DNA of 64,000 bases from Chloracidobacterium validum (GCF_018304825.1 NZ_CP072649.1:186001-250000), one strand, 5' to 3'; counted from the stretch's first letter, positions 29,090 through 38,663 are shown. Made by a program: numbers and translations. The notes: a model not told the origin generated them from the letters alone.

Positions 29090-29365
29090 ATGGCTCACCA
29101 TTGTCGTTACGATTTTCCCCCTGAGAAGTGCTTCGACATGGGGTGTGAGCACTTCTACACACAAGTCCAGGCGCGCTTTGAAACGGTGACGGACTTGCTT
29201 CTCCAACTACCGCCGGCCGAGGCTGAACTCCACGCTCAGCTAAGCCAGGAACTGGAGACCTGTTTGCGAATGATCCGTGATTTTCACATCGTGTTCCCGG
29301 AATGCAGCGTTTTGGATTGTCTCGCAAGTGGTTCTTCTGTGCCGCATCTCAGGGAAGGACACTGA
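29090..29365 (+). CDS. small conserved-looking hypothetical protein
   Basis: 91 aa. Four Cys plus an N-terminal His pair (MAHHCRYDF, KCFDMGCEHFY, ETCLRMI, FPECSVLDCL). The middle is a likely amphipathic helix (VQARFETVTDLLLQLPPAEAE is its core region, residues about 26-46). It ends 3 bp before the flavodoxin-like gene, so the two are probably translated together. I do not recognise the family; the Cys/His content could bind metal. Confidence 0.55.
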   Translation: MAHHCRYDFPPEKCFDMGCEHFYTQVQARFETVTDLLLQLPPAEAELHAQLSQELETCLRMIRDFHIVFPECSVLDCLASGSSVPHLREGH

Positions 29366-29368
29366 TTC

Positions 29369-29926
29369 ATGATTACAGTTGTGATTGTCTACCATAGTGG
29401 TTATGGCCACACCGCTGCCCAGGCTGAAGCGGTTCTCAAGGGCGTCCAAAGCGTGCCGGAGGTTTCGGCTCAACTCATTCGGGTCGAGGACATCGAAGCG
29501 CACTGGGCAACGCTGGATGGCGCGGACGCCATTGTGTTCGGCTCGCCGACGTACATGGGGAGCGTTTCTGGGCCGTTCAAGTCGTTCATGGACGCATCGT
29601 CGCGGCGCTGGCTCCAGCAGGCGTGGAAAGACAAGATTGCGGCGGGGTTCACCAACTCCGGCAGTCTCAGCGGCGACAAACTCAATACGCTCATTCAGTT
29701 GGCCGTATTCGCCGCGCAGCACGGCATGGTGTGGGTTGGGCAGGCGGAACTCCCCGGTGGGCGCGCTGACGAAGCCATCAACCGCATCGGGAGCATGCTG
29801 GGCGCGGCGGCGCAGTCCGACCACGGCAGCGGGCGTCCGGCGGAGGGCGACTTGGCTACGGCTGAAAAGTTTGGCGCTCGGGTGGCGCTGGCAGCCCACC
29901 GCTGGAAACGGGGCGCGCTGGCTTGA
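29369..29926 (+). CDS. flavodoxin-fold NAD(P)H:quinone oxidoreductase-like protein (WrbA type)
   Basis: 185 aa. The FMN phosphate loop is YHSGYGHTAAQA at the N-terminus. GSPTYMGSVSGPFKSFMD and GFTNSGSLSGDK are the other FMN-contacting loops of the WrbA/NADPH-dependent FMN reductase group. Likely two-electron quinone reduction in the cytoplasm, a protection against redox cycling. It follows the small Cys-rich gene and precedes a superoxide dismutase gene by 78 bp on the same strand, forming an apparent oxidative-stress group. The ATG follows GGAAGGA. Confidence 0.85.
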   Translation: MITVVIVYHSGYGHTAAQAEAVLKGVQSVPEVSAQLIRVEDIEAHWATLDGADAIVFGSPTYMGSVSGPFKSFMDASSRRWLQQAWKDKIAAGFTNSGSLSGDKLNTLIQLAVFAAQHGMVWVGQAELPGGRADEAINRIGSMLGAAAQSDHGSGRPAEGDLATAEKFGARVALAAHRWKRGALA

Positions 29927-30004
29927 CCGCGCGGGCTGGTTCGCATCAAGCAAGTCTCCCAAGCGCAGCCCGAGCGCTTGGCACGGGCGTAAGGAGCAAC
30001 AGGA

Positions 30005-30760
30005 ATGGTTGAATCTCGACGCAACTTTCTGAAGGCGACGGCGCTGACCACTGCTGGCATGACCGTGGGTGGCGTCTTTGACGGGCTGGCTTCCCCGGCG
30101 GATGACAAGCTGGTGAAAGCCAGTCGGCTAACCGACGCCGATGGGCAGTATGCCTTGCCACCGCTTCCTTATGACGACAAGGCGCTCGAGCCGGTGATTG
30201 ATGAAGCGACGGTGCGCTTGCATCATGACGTGCACCACAAAGCCTACGTGGATGGCGCAAACAAAGCGTTGAAGCAGCTTGCCACGGCCCGCGCCGAGGG
30301 GGACTTCAATCTGGTCAAGCACTGGTCGCGTGAGCTGGCCTTTCACGGCTCAGGGCACGTGCTGCACACGCTCTACTGGACGAGCTTGACGCCGACCGCC
30401 AGTGGCGAGCCAAAAGGCGACTTGGGCAAAGCCATTGCCCAGGACTTTGGCGACCTGGCCAAACTCAAGAACCATTTGACGAAGGCCACGGTGGCTGTCG
30501 AAGCGTCCGGCTGGGGCGTCCTGGCCTACAACGTGCTGGAGCGCCGCCTGATGGTGCTGCAAGTCGAAAAACATCAAGACCTGACGGTGTGGGGCGCAGT
30601 TCCACTGCTCGTGATTGATGTTTGGGAACATGCTTACTACTTGAAGTATCAGAGCAAGCGGGCCGATTACGTTGCGGCCATCTGGGATATTCTGGATTGG
30701 ACGGCGGCCGGGCTGCGGTTTGAAGCTGCCCGGACCGTCGCCCACGCTCAACCAGGCTAG
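30005..30760 (+). CDS. Fe/Mn superoxide dismutase with Tat signal
   Basis: 251 aa. SRRNFLKATALTTAGM is a twin-arginine signal peptide, so the enzyme should be folded with its metal in the cytoplasm and exported. Metal ligands are visible: HHDVHHKAYVDG region (two His), and DVWEHAYYLKY (Asp and His). GSGHVLHTLYWTSL and GWGVLAYN are other family blocks. It converts superoxide to hydrogen peroxide and oxygen. The ATG has AAGGAG upstream. Fe versus Mn use cannot be decided by eye. Confidence 0.92.
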   Translation: MVESRRNFLKATALTTAGMTVGGVFDGLASPADDKLVKASRLTDADGQYALPPLPYDDKALEPVIDEATVRLHHDVHHKAYVDGANKALKQLATARAEGDFNLVKHWSRELAFHGSGHVLHTLYWTSLTPTASGEPKGDLGKAIAQDFGDLAKLKNHLTKATVAVEASGWGVLAYNVLERRLMVLQVEKHQDLTVWGAVPLLVIDVWEHAYYLKYQSKRADYVAAIWDILDWTAAGLRFEAARTVAHAQPG

Positions 30761-30785
30761 CCGCGCCAGGTAGTGTCATCCGGCG

Positions 30786-31808
30786 TCATCGGGCGTCAAT
30801 CTTTTCGAGCGCGCCGCCAAACGCAAACTGCCGGACGGTCTCGCTCTGAAGGAAACGGTGTGGAAAGCCCAGCTCGATCGCGCTGGCCTCGGTCAGCCGG
30901 GCGAGGTGTTCGCTGCTCAGGCTGAAATCCAGGCAGGCCAGATTGTCCTTGAGTTGGGGGAGCGTGCGCGCGCCCAGAATCGGGATGATGGGCTGGGGGC
31001 GCTGGCGCAGCCAGTTGAGTGCCACCTGCGCCGGAGACCGCCCAATGTCTTCGGCAATCGTCATGACGAGTTGGGCTAGCTCGCGGTCGCGGTCCTTCGT
31101 GGCCTTGAGTCGCCCCGGCGGGGGATCACTTTCTTTCACTGTGTTGTACTTGCCGGTCAGCACCCCGCCGCCCAGCGGACTCCACGCCGTGACGCCAATC
31201 CCAAAGTGCGCCGCCATGGGAAGCAGGTCACGCTCCGGCGTTCGTTCGCGCAGCGAGTATTCAATTTGCAGGCCCACAAACGGCGTCCAACCGCGCAGCG
31301 TCGCCAACGTATTGGCGGAGGCCACAATCCAGGCCGGGGTGTCGGAAATCCCGGCGTACAGCAGCTTGCCCTGCCGCACCAAGTCGTCAAACCCACGCAT
31401 GACCTCTTCGATGGGCGTGGTGAAATCCCAGGCATGCAGCCACAACAAATCAATGTAGTCGGTCTGGAGACGCCGCAGGCTGGCTTCGACGGCCTGCATC
31501 AGGTTCTTGCGGTGATTGCCTGAAGCATTGACCTCCCCTCGCCCACTGGTGTCAAGGCTGTATTTCGTGGCAATGACCCAGCGGTCGCGGTCACCCTGGA
31601 TGAATTCGCCCAGAAACGTTTCACTTTCGCCCTTGGTGTAGAAATTGGCCGTGTCAATGAAGTTGCCACCGACTTCGGCATAGGCGTCGAACATGGCTCG
31701 ACTTTCCGCCTTGGAGGCCCCGGTTCCCCAGGCTTCGCCAAAGGTCATCGCGCCCAAGCAGAGTTCGGAAACGCGCAGTCCGCTTGCGCCAAGCAGTTTG
31801 TATCGCAT
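30786..31808 (-). CDS. aldo/keto reductase
   Basis: 340 aa, (beta/alpha)8 NADPH-dependent oxidoreductase. The tetrad is visible as DTANFYTKGESE (Asp, Tyr), ATKYS (Lys) and LLWLHAWD (His). RLSELCLGAMTFG-type start is seen as RVSELCLGAMTFGEAWGTG. The C-terminal NADPH loop region is IPILGARTLPQLKDNL. Closest in type to the YajO/general aldo-keto reductase group; the substrate is not predictable. It converges on the superoxide dismutase gene with 25 bp between stops. Confidence 0.9.
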   Translation of the reverse strand: MRYKLLGASGLRVSELCLGAMTFGEAWGTGASKAESRAMFDAYAEVGGNFIDTANFYTKGESETFLGEFIQGDRDRWVIATKYSLDTSGRGEVNASGNHRKNLMQAVEASLRRLQTDYIDLLWLHAWDFTTPIEEVMRGFDDLVRQGKLLYAGISDTPAWIVASANTLATLRGWTPFVGLQIEYSLRERTPERDLLPMAAHFGIGVTAWSPLGGGVLTGKYNTVKESDPPPGRLKATKDRDRELAQLVMTIAEDIGRSPAQVALNWLRQRPQPIIPILGARTLPQLKDNLACLDFSLSSEHLARLTEASAIELGFPHRFLQSETVRQFAFGGALEKIDAR

Positions 31809-32029
31809 GCTGAAAAGTCCTCGGTCTCAAACATTCGTTGCGCGCACACTTGGTAGTCCATGCGTCGTTTTGGCTTCATAGACGAAACCGGGCGCGTGAT
31901 GAAATGACGTTTTGCCGAAAAAGGCGGCCGGATAAACCCGCGTCACGTTGTAGATTCATTCATGAAACCTGTCTGCTTCGGCGCTGCATCTGCGGCGGTC
32001 ACGGCGGACCTTCCCCAGGGAGATGCCTT

Positions 32030-32974
32030 ATGCCTACCGATTATACTGTTCGTAAGGTTTTGATAGCGACTGATGGGTCGCCGGCGAGTTTTGCGGCGAT
32101 CTCGGACTTGGTTCACGCCGGTTTGCCGTCAGAAGGCGAAGCAGTCGTTCTTTCAGTGGCTGATCGCGTGCCGCTTTTCCCACCCCGGACGCCTGAAGAA
32201 ATCCTCTACTTGGAAGACGCGCGGTTGGCCGTGCCGCGCCACTGGGCGCGGAGCGCGGCCGACATTCTCCGGCGACGCTTCCCGCACTGGGTCGTGCGCG
32301 AGGAAACCCGCGCTGGCGCGCCGGCGCGGGAAATTCTCAACTTTGCTGACGAATGGTCGCCGGACTTGATCGTGCTCGGCTCGCATGGGCGTTCGACGCT
32401 GGGACGCCTGTTTTTCGGCAGCGTTTCACGCAAGGTCATGCTCGAAGCCAAATCCGCCGTGCGGATTGGCCGGCGCCTGGAGCGCCCCGACGATGCCCCG
32501 TTGCGAATCCTTGTGGGCTTGGATGAGACGCCGGCCTCCGAGGTCGTCATGGCCGCGCTTGCCGCGCGTCATTTCTCGCCCGATACGCAGGTCAAACTGA
32601 CGACGGCCACGGGTGTCTTCGAGTATTTCAGTAGCGATATTCTCGGCAGCAGCGTCGCGGTCGTGCCCTCGAATACCGTTGACGAGTTGCGCCGGGCCGC
32701 AGCCGAGACGGCCACGGCGGTACAGGAAAAGCTCCTCGCTGCGTATCCAGACCTGAAGGTTGAGCTGTCGCGTGAGGTGATTGAAGGCGATCCGAAGGGG
32801 GTCTTGCTGGACATTGCCGAGAAGTGGCCGGCTGACGCCATTTTGCTGGGCACACGTGACCTCTCCGGCGCGGAACGTTTCTTCATTGGAAGCGTCTCTT
32901 CGGCAATTGTGGCGCATGCGCCCTGTACGGTTGAAATCATTCGCCGGCGCGCAACGGAAGCCAGTGCCGATTGA
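32030..32974 (+). CDS. tandem UspA-domain universal stress protein
   Basis: 314 aa from the ATG at 32030, preceded by AGGGAG at 7 nt; the longer upstream frame is not credible. Two Usp domains: residues about 5-150 (KVLIATDGSPAS, then VLGSHGRSTLGRLFFGSVS with the ATP-binding glycine motif) and about 165-305 (RILVGLDETPASEV, then LLGTRDLSGAERFFIGSVS). The second domain has a changed ATP loop, so one domain may bind nucleotide and the other not. General stress role. A 220-bp divergent region separates it from the aldo/keto reductase gene. Confidence 0.9.
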   Translation: MPTDYTVRKVLIATDGSPASFAAISDLVHAGLPSEGEAVVLSVADRVPLFPPRTPEEILYLEDARLAVPRHWARSAADILRRRFPHWVVREETRAGAPAREILNFADEWSPDLIVLGSHGRSTLGRLFFGSVSRKVMLEAKSAVRIGRRLERPDDAPLRILVGLDETPASEVVMAALAARHFSPDTQVKLTTATGVFEYFSSDILGSSVAVVPSNTVDELRRAAAETATAVQEKLLAAYPDLKVELSREVIEGDPKGVLLDIAEKWPADAILLGTRDLSGAERFFIGSVSSAIVAHAPCTVEIIRRRATEASAD

Positions 32975-33161
32975 GCTGAACACGCGAGGCAAACATAAAG
33001 AGGCAACCAAAAAAAGAGGCGACCAAAATTAGCGCTCACCTGCACTAGGGGTTGTCAGCCTATGCAAGTTTCACGCATCATGCGCCAGCCCCCAGGCTCT
33101 TGCTGCGCTAGGTTTTCCGATGTCGAACCTGCGCGCGCGTTGAGCTGGAAGGAAGGAGAGT

Positions 33162-33713
33162 GTGAGCTTGATCATTGCGCAACGGAAAGTCCTCTTGCTC
33201 AATGCCTCATATGAACCGCTCGGTTTAGTCTCATTGCCACGCGCCCTGCGCATGGTGTGGCAGCGGACGGCCGAGGTCCTGGAAAAGGATGGCGACCGGG
33301 TTCTGCGAACCGTACGTTTTGCGTTCGCGTGCCCTTCGGTCGTGCGGTTGCATGAGTATGTCAACGTCCGCAAGCGGCGGCGCTCATCAGGTGGGTTGCG
33401 GACGAAAGTGCTCATCCGCGACCGGTATCGGTGTCAGTACTGTAACAAGCGCGGCACGGCGACTGACTTGACGCTTGACCACATCGTGCCACGGTCACGG
33501 GGCGGGCAGTCGGTGGCCGAAAATCTCTGCGCTTGCTGTCATGAGTGCAACCAGCGCAAGGGCGACCGGACGCCTGACGAGGCGCGCATGCCGTTGCTGT
33601 CGAACCCAGCCGCGCTCTGGCATGACCTGGATTTGACGGCGCTCCATCACGCGGCGGCATCGCGTCCAGAATGGCGGAAGTACCTTTACCTCGATGATGC
33701 GGCGGCGGCCTGA
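33162..33713 (+). CDS. HNH endonuclease family protein
   Basis: 183 aa. The N-terminal LLLNASYEPLGLVSLPRAL block is typical of the stand-alone HNH family found across many bacteria. The HNH core is RYRCQYCNKRG, TLDHIVPRSRGG (His-Asp-His), ENLCACCHECNQRKG, with two CxxC pairs for structural zinc. The start may be this ATG-less GTG/TTG-type codon region; MSLIIAQRKVLLLN is the first sensible segment. Probably an unspecialised DNA nuclease of unknown cellular role. No mobile-element hallmarks lie beside it. Confidence 0.85.
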   Translation: MSLIIAQRKVLLLNASYEPLGLVSLPRALRMVWQRTAEVLEKDGDRVLRTVRFAFACPSVVRLHEYVNVRKRRRSSGGLRTKVLIRDRYRCQYCNKRGTATDLTLDHIVPRSRGGQSVAENLCACCHECNQRKGDRTPDEARMPLLSNPAALWHDLDLTALHHAAASRPEWRKYLYLDDAAAA

Positions 33714-33776
33714 CGGCGCGCGTCGGACGTATCCGATGCGCGCCGTTTCGTTTGTGCCCATCTAACGGTGGTTGTC

Positions 33777-34781
33777 ATGGCGTTTTTGCGTTCGTTTGCC
33801 TGCCTTCCACGGCGGGTTTGTCTTGGCGTCGCTCTCATGACCTTATGGGGACCCACCGAGGGCTCCGTGGGGCTGGCGCAGTCGTCCGCGCCGGTAGTTG
33901 CCCCTGATGAGCGTCCCGCGCGCCGGACGGCAGAGCTGACCCGGCGTTTGCAGCGCCGGCTCGCCTCTTTCAAGGGCAAGGTATTCTGCTTTGCCAAAAA
34001 TCTCGACACCGGGGAAACCTTTGGCTACAACCCCGACGCCAAAGTGCGGACGGCCAGCACCATCAAGGTGCCCATCATGGTGGAGGTCTTTGCTCAGGTA
34101 GCGGAAGGCAAGCTGCAGTGGGATGAAAAGCTCACGGTCGTGCGCCGCCACGAGTATGAGGATGGCGGCATTCTGTTCGAGCTGACGCCGGGGATGCAAA
34201 TTACCGTCCGCGACGCCATGCGGCTGATGATCGTCGTGAGCGACAACATTGCCACGAACATCCTGCTGGACCGCATCACGACCGATGCCGTCAATGCACG
34301 GCTCGCCCAGATGGGCTTTGACGCCACGCGCTCACTGCGCAAAATCGCCGGTGGCGGTGAGAGCACCTTTCGGGAAAGCAATCTGGAAGAAAACAAGAAA
34401 TACGGCATTGGCGTTGCCACGTCGCGGGAGATGGTCAAGCTTCTGGAGGGGTTGGAGCGCGGGACGATTGTCAGCCCGGAAGCTTCGCGCGAAATGCTGG
34501 CCGTGATGAAACGCCAGCAATACCGGGACGGCATCGGTCGGCGGCTGCGTGGGGTCGAAGTCGCCAACAAGCCGGGCGCGCTCGACCATTTGCGCAGCGA
34601 CATCGGCATCGTTTATACGAAGCAGGGACGCATTGCCATGGCGATTACCGTCGAGGATATTCCCGTCGTGGACTACTGTAGCGAAGCCGAAGGCCACCTG
34701 CTCATTGCCGACATCGTTGACTTGCTGCTGGACGGACTGACGCCGGCCCGAACCACGCTGCGTCCCGCCACGCGCCAGTGA
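33777..34781 (+). CDS. class A beta-lactamase-like serine hydrolase, exported
   Basis: 334 aa from the ATG at 33777; an in-frame GTG lies 9 nt earlier. The N-terminus (FACLPRRVCLGVALMTLWG) is a likely signal peptide ending near LAQSS. Class A motifs: TASTIKVPIM (S-x-x-K), VVSDNIATN (SDN), ESNLEENKKYG in the omega-loop region, and NKPGAL where KTG is expected. The KTG to KPG change and weak Glu166 context suggest a carboxypeptidase-like or weak beta-lactamase rather than a resistance enzyme. Confidence 0.82.
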   Translation: MAFLRSFACLPRRVCLGVALMTLWGPTEGSVGLAQSSAPVVAPDERPARRTAELTRRLQRRLASFKGKVFCFAKNLDTGETFGYNPDAKVRTASTIKVPIMVEVFAQVAEGKLQWDEKLTVVRRHEYEDGGILFELTPGMQITVRDAMRLMIVVSDNIATNILLDRITTDAVNARLAQMGFDATRSLRKIAGGGESTFRESNLEENKKYGIGVATSREMVKLLEGLERGTIVSPEASREMLAVMKRQQYRDGIGRRLRGVEVANKPGALDHLRSDIGIVYTKQGRIAMAITVEDIPVVDYCSEAEGHLLIADIVDLLLDGLTPARTTLRPATRQ

Positions 34782-34815
34782 CATCTCATAACGTTTAGGA
34801 GTTTTTTCACCAACA

Positions 34816-35367
34816 ATGAACCTTGACTTCACCGTACGGCACTTCACGCTGACGCCGGCCATCAAGAAGTTTGCCCGTGAGCAAACCAAGAAGATTGCCA
34901 AGCTGCTCGATGATCGTGACCACATTCGCCTCCACCTGACCATGGCGATTGAAAAGCATCGGAATCTGGCGGAACTCGTCCTGACGATGGGCGAGCAAGT
35001 TCTGACCGGCAAGGCCACAACCGACGACATGTACCAGTCGATTACCCAGGCCACCGAAAAGCTGGCCCGCCAGGTCGGGAAACTCAAGGAAAAGGTCGAG
35101 ACGAAGCGCAAGACACGCGCCAGCGTCAAGACCGTGACGGCGGCTGCCGAAGACGCCCGTTCGGCGGCAGACGACTCGGCGGCCGATCCCAAAAAACCGC
35201 GCATCATCCAGACGCGGCGTTACGCCATCAAGCCCATGACGCCGGATGACGCCGTAACCAGCCTGTCACCCAAGGATCAGTTCGTGGTGTTTCGGAATGT
35301 CGAAACCGATCGCATCGGGGTGCTCTATCGCCGCCCGGATGGCAACTTTGGGCTGATCGAGCCCTGA
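34816..35367 (+). CDS. hpf: ribosome hibernation-promoting factor, long form
   Basis: 183 aa. Residues 1-100 are the HPF/YfiA ribosome-binding domain (MNLDFTVRHFTLTPAI, then KLLDDRDHIRLHLTM). A charged linker of about 35 residues follows. The C-terminal 55 residues (RRYAIKPMTPDDAV, DQFVVFRNVETDRIGVLYRR, DGNFGLIEP) form the dimerisation domain that joins two ribosomes into 100S particles. It starts 34 bp after the beta-lactamase-like gene. A strong hairpin follows the stop. Confidence 0.94.
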   Translation: MNLDFTVRHFTLTPAIKKFAREQTKKIAKLLDDRDHIRLHLTMAIEKHRNLAELVLTMGEQVLTGKATTDDMYQSITQATEKLARQVGKLKEKVETKRKTRASVKTVTAAAEDARSAADDSAADPKKPRIIQTRRYAIKPMTPDDAVTSLSPKDQFVVFRNVETDRIGVLYRRPDGNFGLIEP

Positions 35368-35376
35368 ACCACCAAG

Positions 35377-35403
35377 CCCGACGTGGATGGTCTCCACGTC
35401 GGG
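35377..35403. terminator. hairpin between convergent genes
   Basis: Perfect 11-bp stem: CCCGACGTGGA (35377-35387) and TCCACGTCGGG (35393-35403) with a 5-nt loop. It lies 10 bp after the hpf stop and 55 bp from the end of the converging gene. There is no T-run on either side, so termination would be Rho-assisted or weak. Confidence 0.6.
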
Positions 35404-35457
35404 CAGTGATGTCTGGAAGTTTTCGCCGATAGGAAGCTTCGGTTCGGCCGATGTCCA

Positions 35458-36969
35458 CTAGCGTGGCTGGGCGGAACTCGTGCGCAACAGGTTGCGCAGA
35501 TACAGCTCACAGACCGGTTGCTGGCGGAAGTTGGTCCCCAGCAGTTGGCGCAACCGCTGGATGGCTTCGTACCGTGAGATACCGGTGTTGGCCTCATAAC
35601 GTTGCCAAAAGTCCTCCCACCAGTCGGTCGGCTGCACCTTGACGCCATCATATTCGGTCACGCGCCCGGTTTCGCCGCCGGTGACGAGGCTGCCGGCGTA
35701 TTCAGCCTGGGCGTAAATCCGCTCGATTTGCGCCTTGATCGCGGCGATGTCGGCTTCTGTGGCGACCCCGTTTGACGTGGCTTTGTAAAACTGTACCGTC
35801 ACCCGCACCGGGAAGCGTTCGTCACGCTCGATGGCCAGGTTGTCAATCTCCGTGAACGGCCCTTCCAGGTCGCCGTGCCCGATGACGGCGTTCTCGATGT
35901 CACTCGCCCGATTTCTGGCGAAGCTTTCACTCTTCTTCGCCTCTAGCGCGGCCATTGGGGCTGGCGCGATCATCCGCCGGGGTTTCTGCTTGAGTGGCAC
36001 TTGGATGAGCAGCACCATGTTGAGGCCGGCGTCATCCCGTGCCTTGCCCGGCGCGGTGGGCGTGGGAGATGTCTTGTCGCCGCCCTTGGCCACGAAGTCG
36101 CTTTCGCGTTCACCGGTGAGGCTGGCCCGCTGCCCGTTGGCATTGAAAAACAGCCGCTGGCCCCATACGGCGCCGGTTTCAAAGGCGTCGCGCGTGTTGT
36201 CAATGATGGTGGCGCTCGTGCCTTCGCGGGTGGCGAGGATGGTCAATACGGCCGGGTCGCCTTTCATGGATTGGTAGTTGAACACAACCGGGTTGAACGT
36301 CGCCTTGCCGCTTTTCGGGATGGGGAGGAAACAGGCCTGGGCGCTGACGAGCACCTTGGTGTCGCGGGGGGCCAGTAAACTGTGCTTCTCGCCTTTCCAC
36401 GATGCCGGATTGGTCAGGTAGGAGCGCGGGTGCGCTAGGAAATCGTACAGTGAAACCCGCCGCAGCGGTTGCCCATGCTGATTGCCGACGAGCAACGTGA
36501 AGTCGCGGGGGTCGAGGTCACAGGTCAAGTCGCTGAAGTTTGGGTAACGGATGACCGGCATGCAGGTGACTTGAAATTGATTCGTGGCCGGATCGCGGAA
36601 CCCGACTTGAATCGTCATGTCGCTGATGTTGGGGCCGACGGCCGAACCTTTGTAGCGTCCGGTGTCCTCCCACGTGATGTTGAGGATATCGAGTCCGTAT
36701 TTCCTGGCCATGTCCTGGGCTGCCGAGTTGCTCACCATGCCGGCAGTTTCGGCGATGGCTCGTTGGTATTCGGCGGCTTCCTTGGGTGAAGGTTTTCGTT
36801 CCGGGCCGGGCGTGGGTTGGGTCGGTGGTTCGGGTGGTGCGGTCGTGGTCGGGTGGTCGGGCATGGTCGTGGCAGGGCTGATGGACGGTGTGTGGTGGCG
36901 GATGTAGCCGGCAACCGAAGCGGTGCCGATAACCAATCCGGCTAAACAGAGCGATAGGGTACGTGTCAT
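35458..36969 (-). CDS. exported hypothetical protein
   Basis: 503 aa from the ATG at 36969, preceded by GGAGGT; the frame reads 24 codons further upstream without a better start. The N-terminus (MTRTLSLCLAGLVIGTASVA) is a signal peptide or anchor. A Pro/Thr-rich linker of about 40 residues follows. The remainder is a mixed globular region without motifs I recognise (for example WEDTGRYKGSAVGPNISDMT and EYDGVKVQPTDWWEDFWQRYE, here only parts of longer stretches). Likely periplasmic or surface-exposed. No operon partner: the next gene diverges. Confidence 0.6.
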   Translation of the reverse strand: MTRTLSLCLAGLVIGTASVAGYIRHHTPSISPATTMPDHPTTTAPPEPPTQPTPGPERKPSPKEAAEYQRAIAETAGMVSNSAAQDMARKYGLDILNITWEDTGRYKGSAVGPNISDMTIQVGFRDPATNQFQVTCMPVIRYPNFSDLTCDLDPRDFTLLVGNQHGQPLRRVSLYDFLAHPRSYLTNPASWKGEKHSLLAPRDTKVLVSAQACFLPIPKSGKATFNPVVFNYQSMKGDPAVLTILATREGTSATIIDNTRDAFETGAVWGQRLFFNANGQRASLTGERESDFVAKGGDKTSPTPTAPGKARDDAGLNMVLLIQVPLKQKPRRMIAPAPMAALEAKKSESFARNRASDIENAVIGHGDLEGPFTEIDNLAIERDERFPVRVTVQFYKATSNGVATEADIAAIKAQIERIYAQAEYAGSLVTGGETGRVTEYDGVKVQPTDWWEDFWQRYEANTGISRYEAIQRLRQLLGTNFRQQPVCELYLRNLLRTSSAQPR

Positions 36970-37141
36970 GGGCAACCTCCGAAAGGGAGTTGTGATGTTC
37001 AGCTCCGTGGACGTGTCGCGTGACAAAAGGTTCCCGCTCACGAAAAATTGTTTTTGTCATCAGGGTCGGGCGCGGGGATGCCGACCCGGCACTGCCATTG
37101 CCGGTTGACGCGCCGGATGAGTTGAACGAGCATCCGCGCCG

Positions 37142-38032
37142 ATGCAGCAAGAACGACTCATCGGCATGGCCTGTATCATCACGGCGGCGGCGCTCTGGAG
37201 CTTGGGCGGCGTCGGCATCAAGTCGGCCCAGACGGATGCCCTGGCCATTGCGGGTTTTCGGAGTTTCTTTGCCCTGTTTGTGTTGGGTGCAGTGATACTC
37301 GGTCAGCTCCGGCACGATGTGGCGCAGCTCCGTGGGACGCTTCAGCGGCGCTATGTGTGGTGGGGCGGCCTGAGCTACGCCCTGACCATGCTTTCCTTCA
37401 CTTGGGCAAACAAATTGACAACTGCCGCCAATGCCATCTTGCTGCAATACACGGCGCCGGTGTTTGTGGCCCTGCTGGCGCGACCGTTGCTCGATGAGCC
37501 GATCACCCGCCGCGACCGCTGGGCGATTGGTGGCTGCTTCTTTGGGATGGCGTGGTTTTTCCTTGGCAAGCTCAGTCTTTCTGGTTTGCTCGGCAACCTT
37601 CTGGCGATTGCCGCCGGCGTTGGCTTTGCCGGTATTGCGGTGTGCCTGCGCGCCGATGCGCGGACGCAATCGCCGACCGGTGGCGCGCCGCCTTCCAGTC
37701 TGGTGCTGATTGCGCTGGGGAATGCGCTGGCCGCGTTGCTCTGCGCGCCGGCCATGGTCGCCGCTTGGCCAGCTTTGCCAGGGCCGACGCTGGGGCTGTT
37801 GGCCGGGTTGGGCATCTTGCAGATTGGGGTGGCCTATGTGTTTTTCGCCATGGGGGTAAGCCGTGTTTCGGCCCTGGAAAGCACCCTGCTGGCCATGCTG
37901 GAGCCGGTTCTCAACCCGATTTGGGTTGCCATGGCGACGGGCGAGCGGCCCGCGCCGACGGCGTTCATCGGTGGCGGCATCGTGATCGGCGTCATCATCT
38001 GGCGGCAGTTTGGAAAACAGGCGACGGCTTGA
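37142..38032 (+). CDS. EamA/DMT-family transporter
   Basis: 296 aa with about ten hydrophobic segments in two five-helix halves, each an EamA (DUF6) domain. The first half begins GMACIITAAALWSLGGVGIK; the second begins around GNLLAIAAGVGFAGIAVC. The end of each half carries the conserved pattern AMLEPVLNPIW / QYTAPVFVALLARPLL. Inner-membrane carrier for a metabolite, often amino acids or drugs; the direction and substrate are not predictable. Confidence 0.88.
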   Translation: MQQERLIGMACIITAAALWSLGGVGIKSAQTDALAIAGFRSFFALFVLGAVILGQLRHDVAQLRGTLQRRYVWWGGLSYALTMLSFTWANKLTTAANAILLQYTAPVFVALLARPLLDEPITRRDRWAIGGCFFGMAWFFLGKLSLSGLLGNLLAIAAGVGFAGIAVCLRADARTQSPTGGAPPSSLVLIALGNALAALLCAPAMVAAWPALPGPTLGLLAGLGILQIGVAYVFFAMGVSRVSALESTLLAMLEPVLNPIWVAMATGERPAPTAFIGGGIVIGVIIWRQFGKQATA

Positions 38033-38081
38033 CGCCCGGCAAGTGGGGCGTCGGTTGCCACGTCCTATCCGCTTGGCTGCC

Positions 38082-38663
38082 TCAGAACTCAATCCCGACT
38101 TGCGCCACCACCCGCCGGGTCGTGAAAGGGTGTTTGACCTCGCGCATTTCGGTCACAAGGTCGGCCATCTCGACGATGTCCGGCGGAGCGTCCCGTCCAG
38201 TAAGAATGACATGCATGTGCGCCGGACGGTTTCTAATGGTCTCGATCACCTCGTCGGTCGTGAGCCACCCGAAGGTAAAGGCGTAGGTGATTTCATCCAA
38301 CGCCACGATGTCGTACTCCGGTGACAGAAGCTTTTCCTTGCAGACTTCCCAGGCCTGCCGGGCAGTCTGGCGGTCCTGTTCCGGGTTGTTGGTGTCCCAG
38401 GTAAAGCCATTGCCCAGCGGCAAAATCTCGAAACCAAGCTTCGCGGCGCTTTGGATTTCGCCATAGATGCCGAAGCGCGGGTCTTCGGTCGTCTTGATGA
38501 ATTGCAGCATCACGACCTTGAAACCGTGGGCGACGGCGCGCATCAGCGTCCCCAGGGCAGCCGTGGTTTTTCCTTTGCCATTTCCGGTATTGACGATGAC
38601 GAGCGGCGTACGCTTGCGCCGGGCGGCGCGCGCCGCGGGCGTCGGTGGTGTGGATTCGGTCAT
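38082..38663 (-). CDS. cobO: cob(I)yrinic acid a,c-diamide adenosyltransferase
   Basis: 193 aa. The P-loop [15 protein letters not shown] is inverted in use, as in the CobA/CobO/BtuR family. [35 protein letters not shown] and the MREVKHPF ending are family signatures. It transfers the adenosyl group from ATP to cobalt(I) corrinoids in B12 synthesis or salvage. Its start overlaps the upstream thioesterase stop by 4 nt. Cobalamin matters here because anaerobic-type tetrapyrrole ring cyclases in phototrophs depend on it, although no such gene is in this window. Confidence 0.93.
   Translation of the reverse strand: MTESTPPTPAARAARRKRTPLVIVNTGNGKGKTTAALGTLMRAVAHGFKVVMLQFIKTTEDPRFGIYGEIQSAAKLGFEILPLGNGFTWDTNNPEQDRQTARQAWEVCKEKLLSPEYDIVALDEITYAFTFGWLTTDEVIETIRNRPAHMHVILTGRDAPPDIVEMADLVTEMREVKHPFTTRRVVAQVGIEF

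Noticed and set aside
36518-38092. 524-codon minus-strand frame
   Set aside because: It crosses two better genes (the exported hypothetical protein and the EamA transporter on the other strand) and is low-complexity, rich in Arg, Gln and His.
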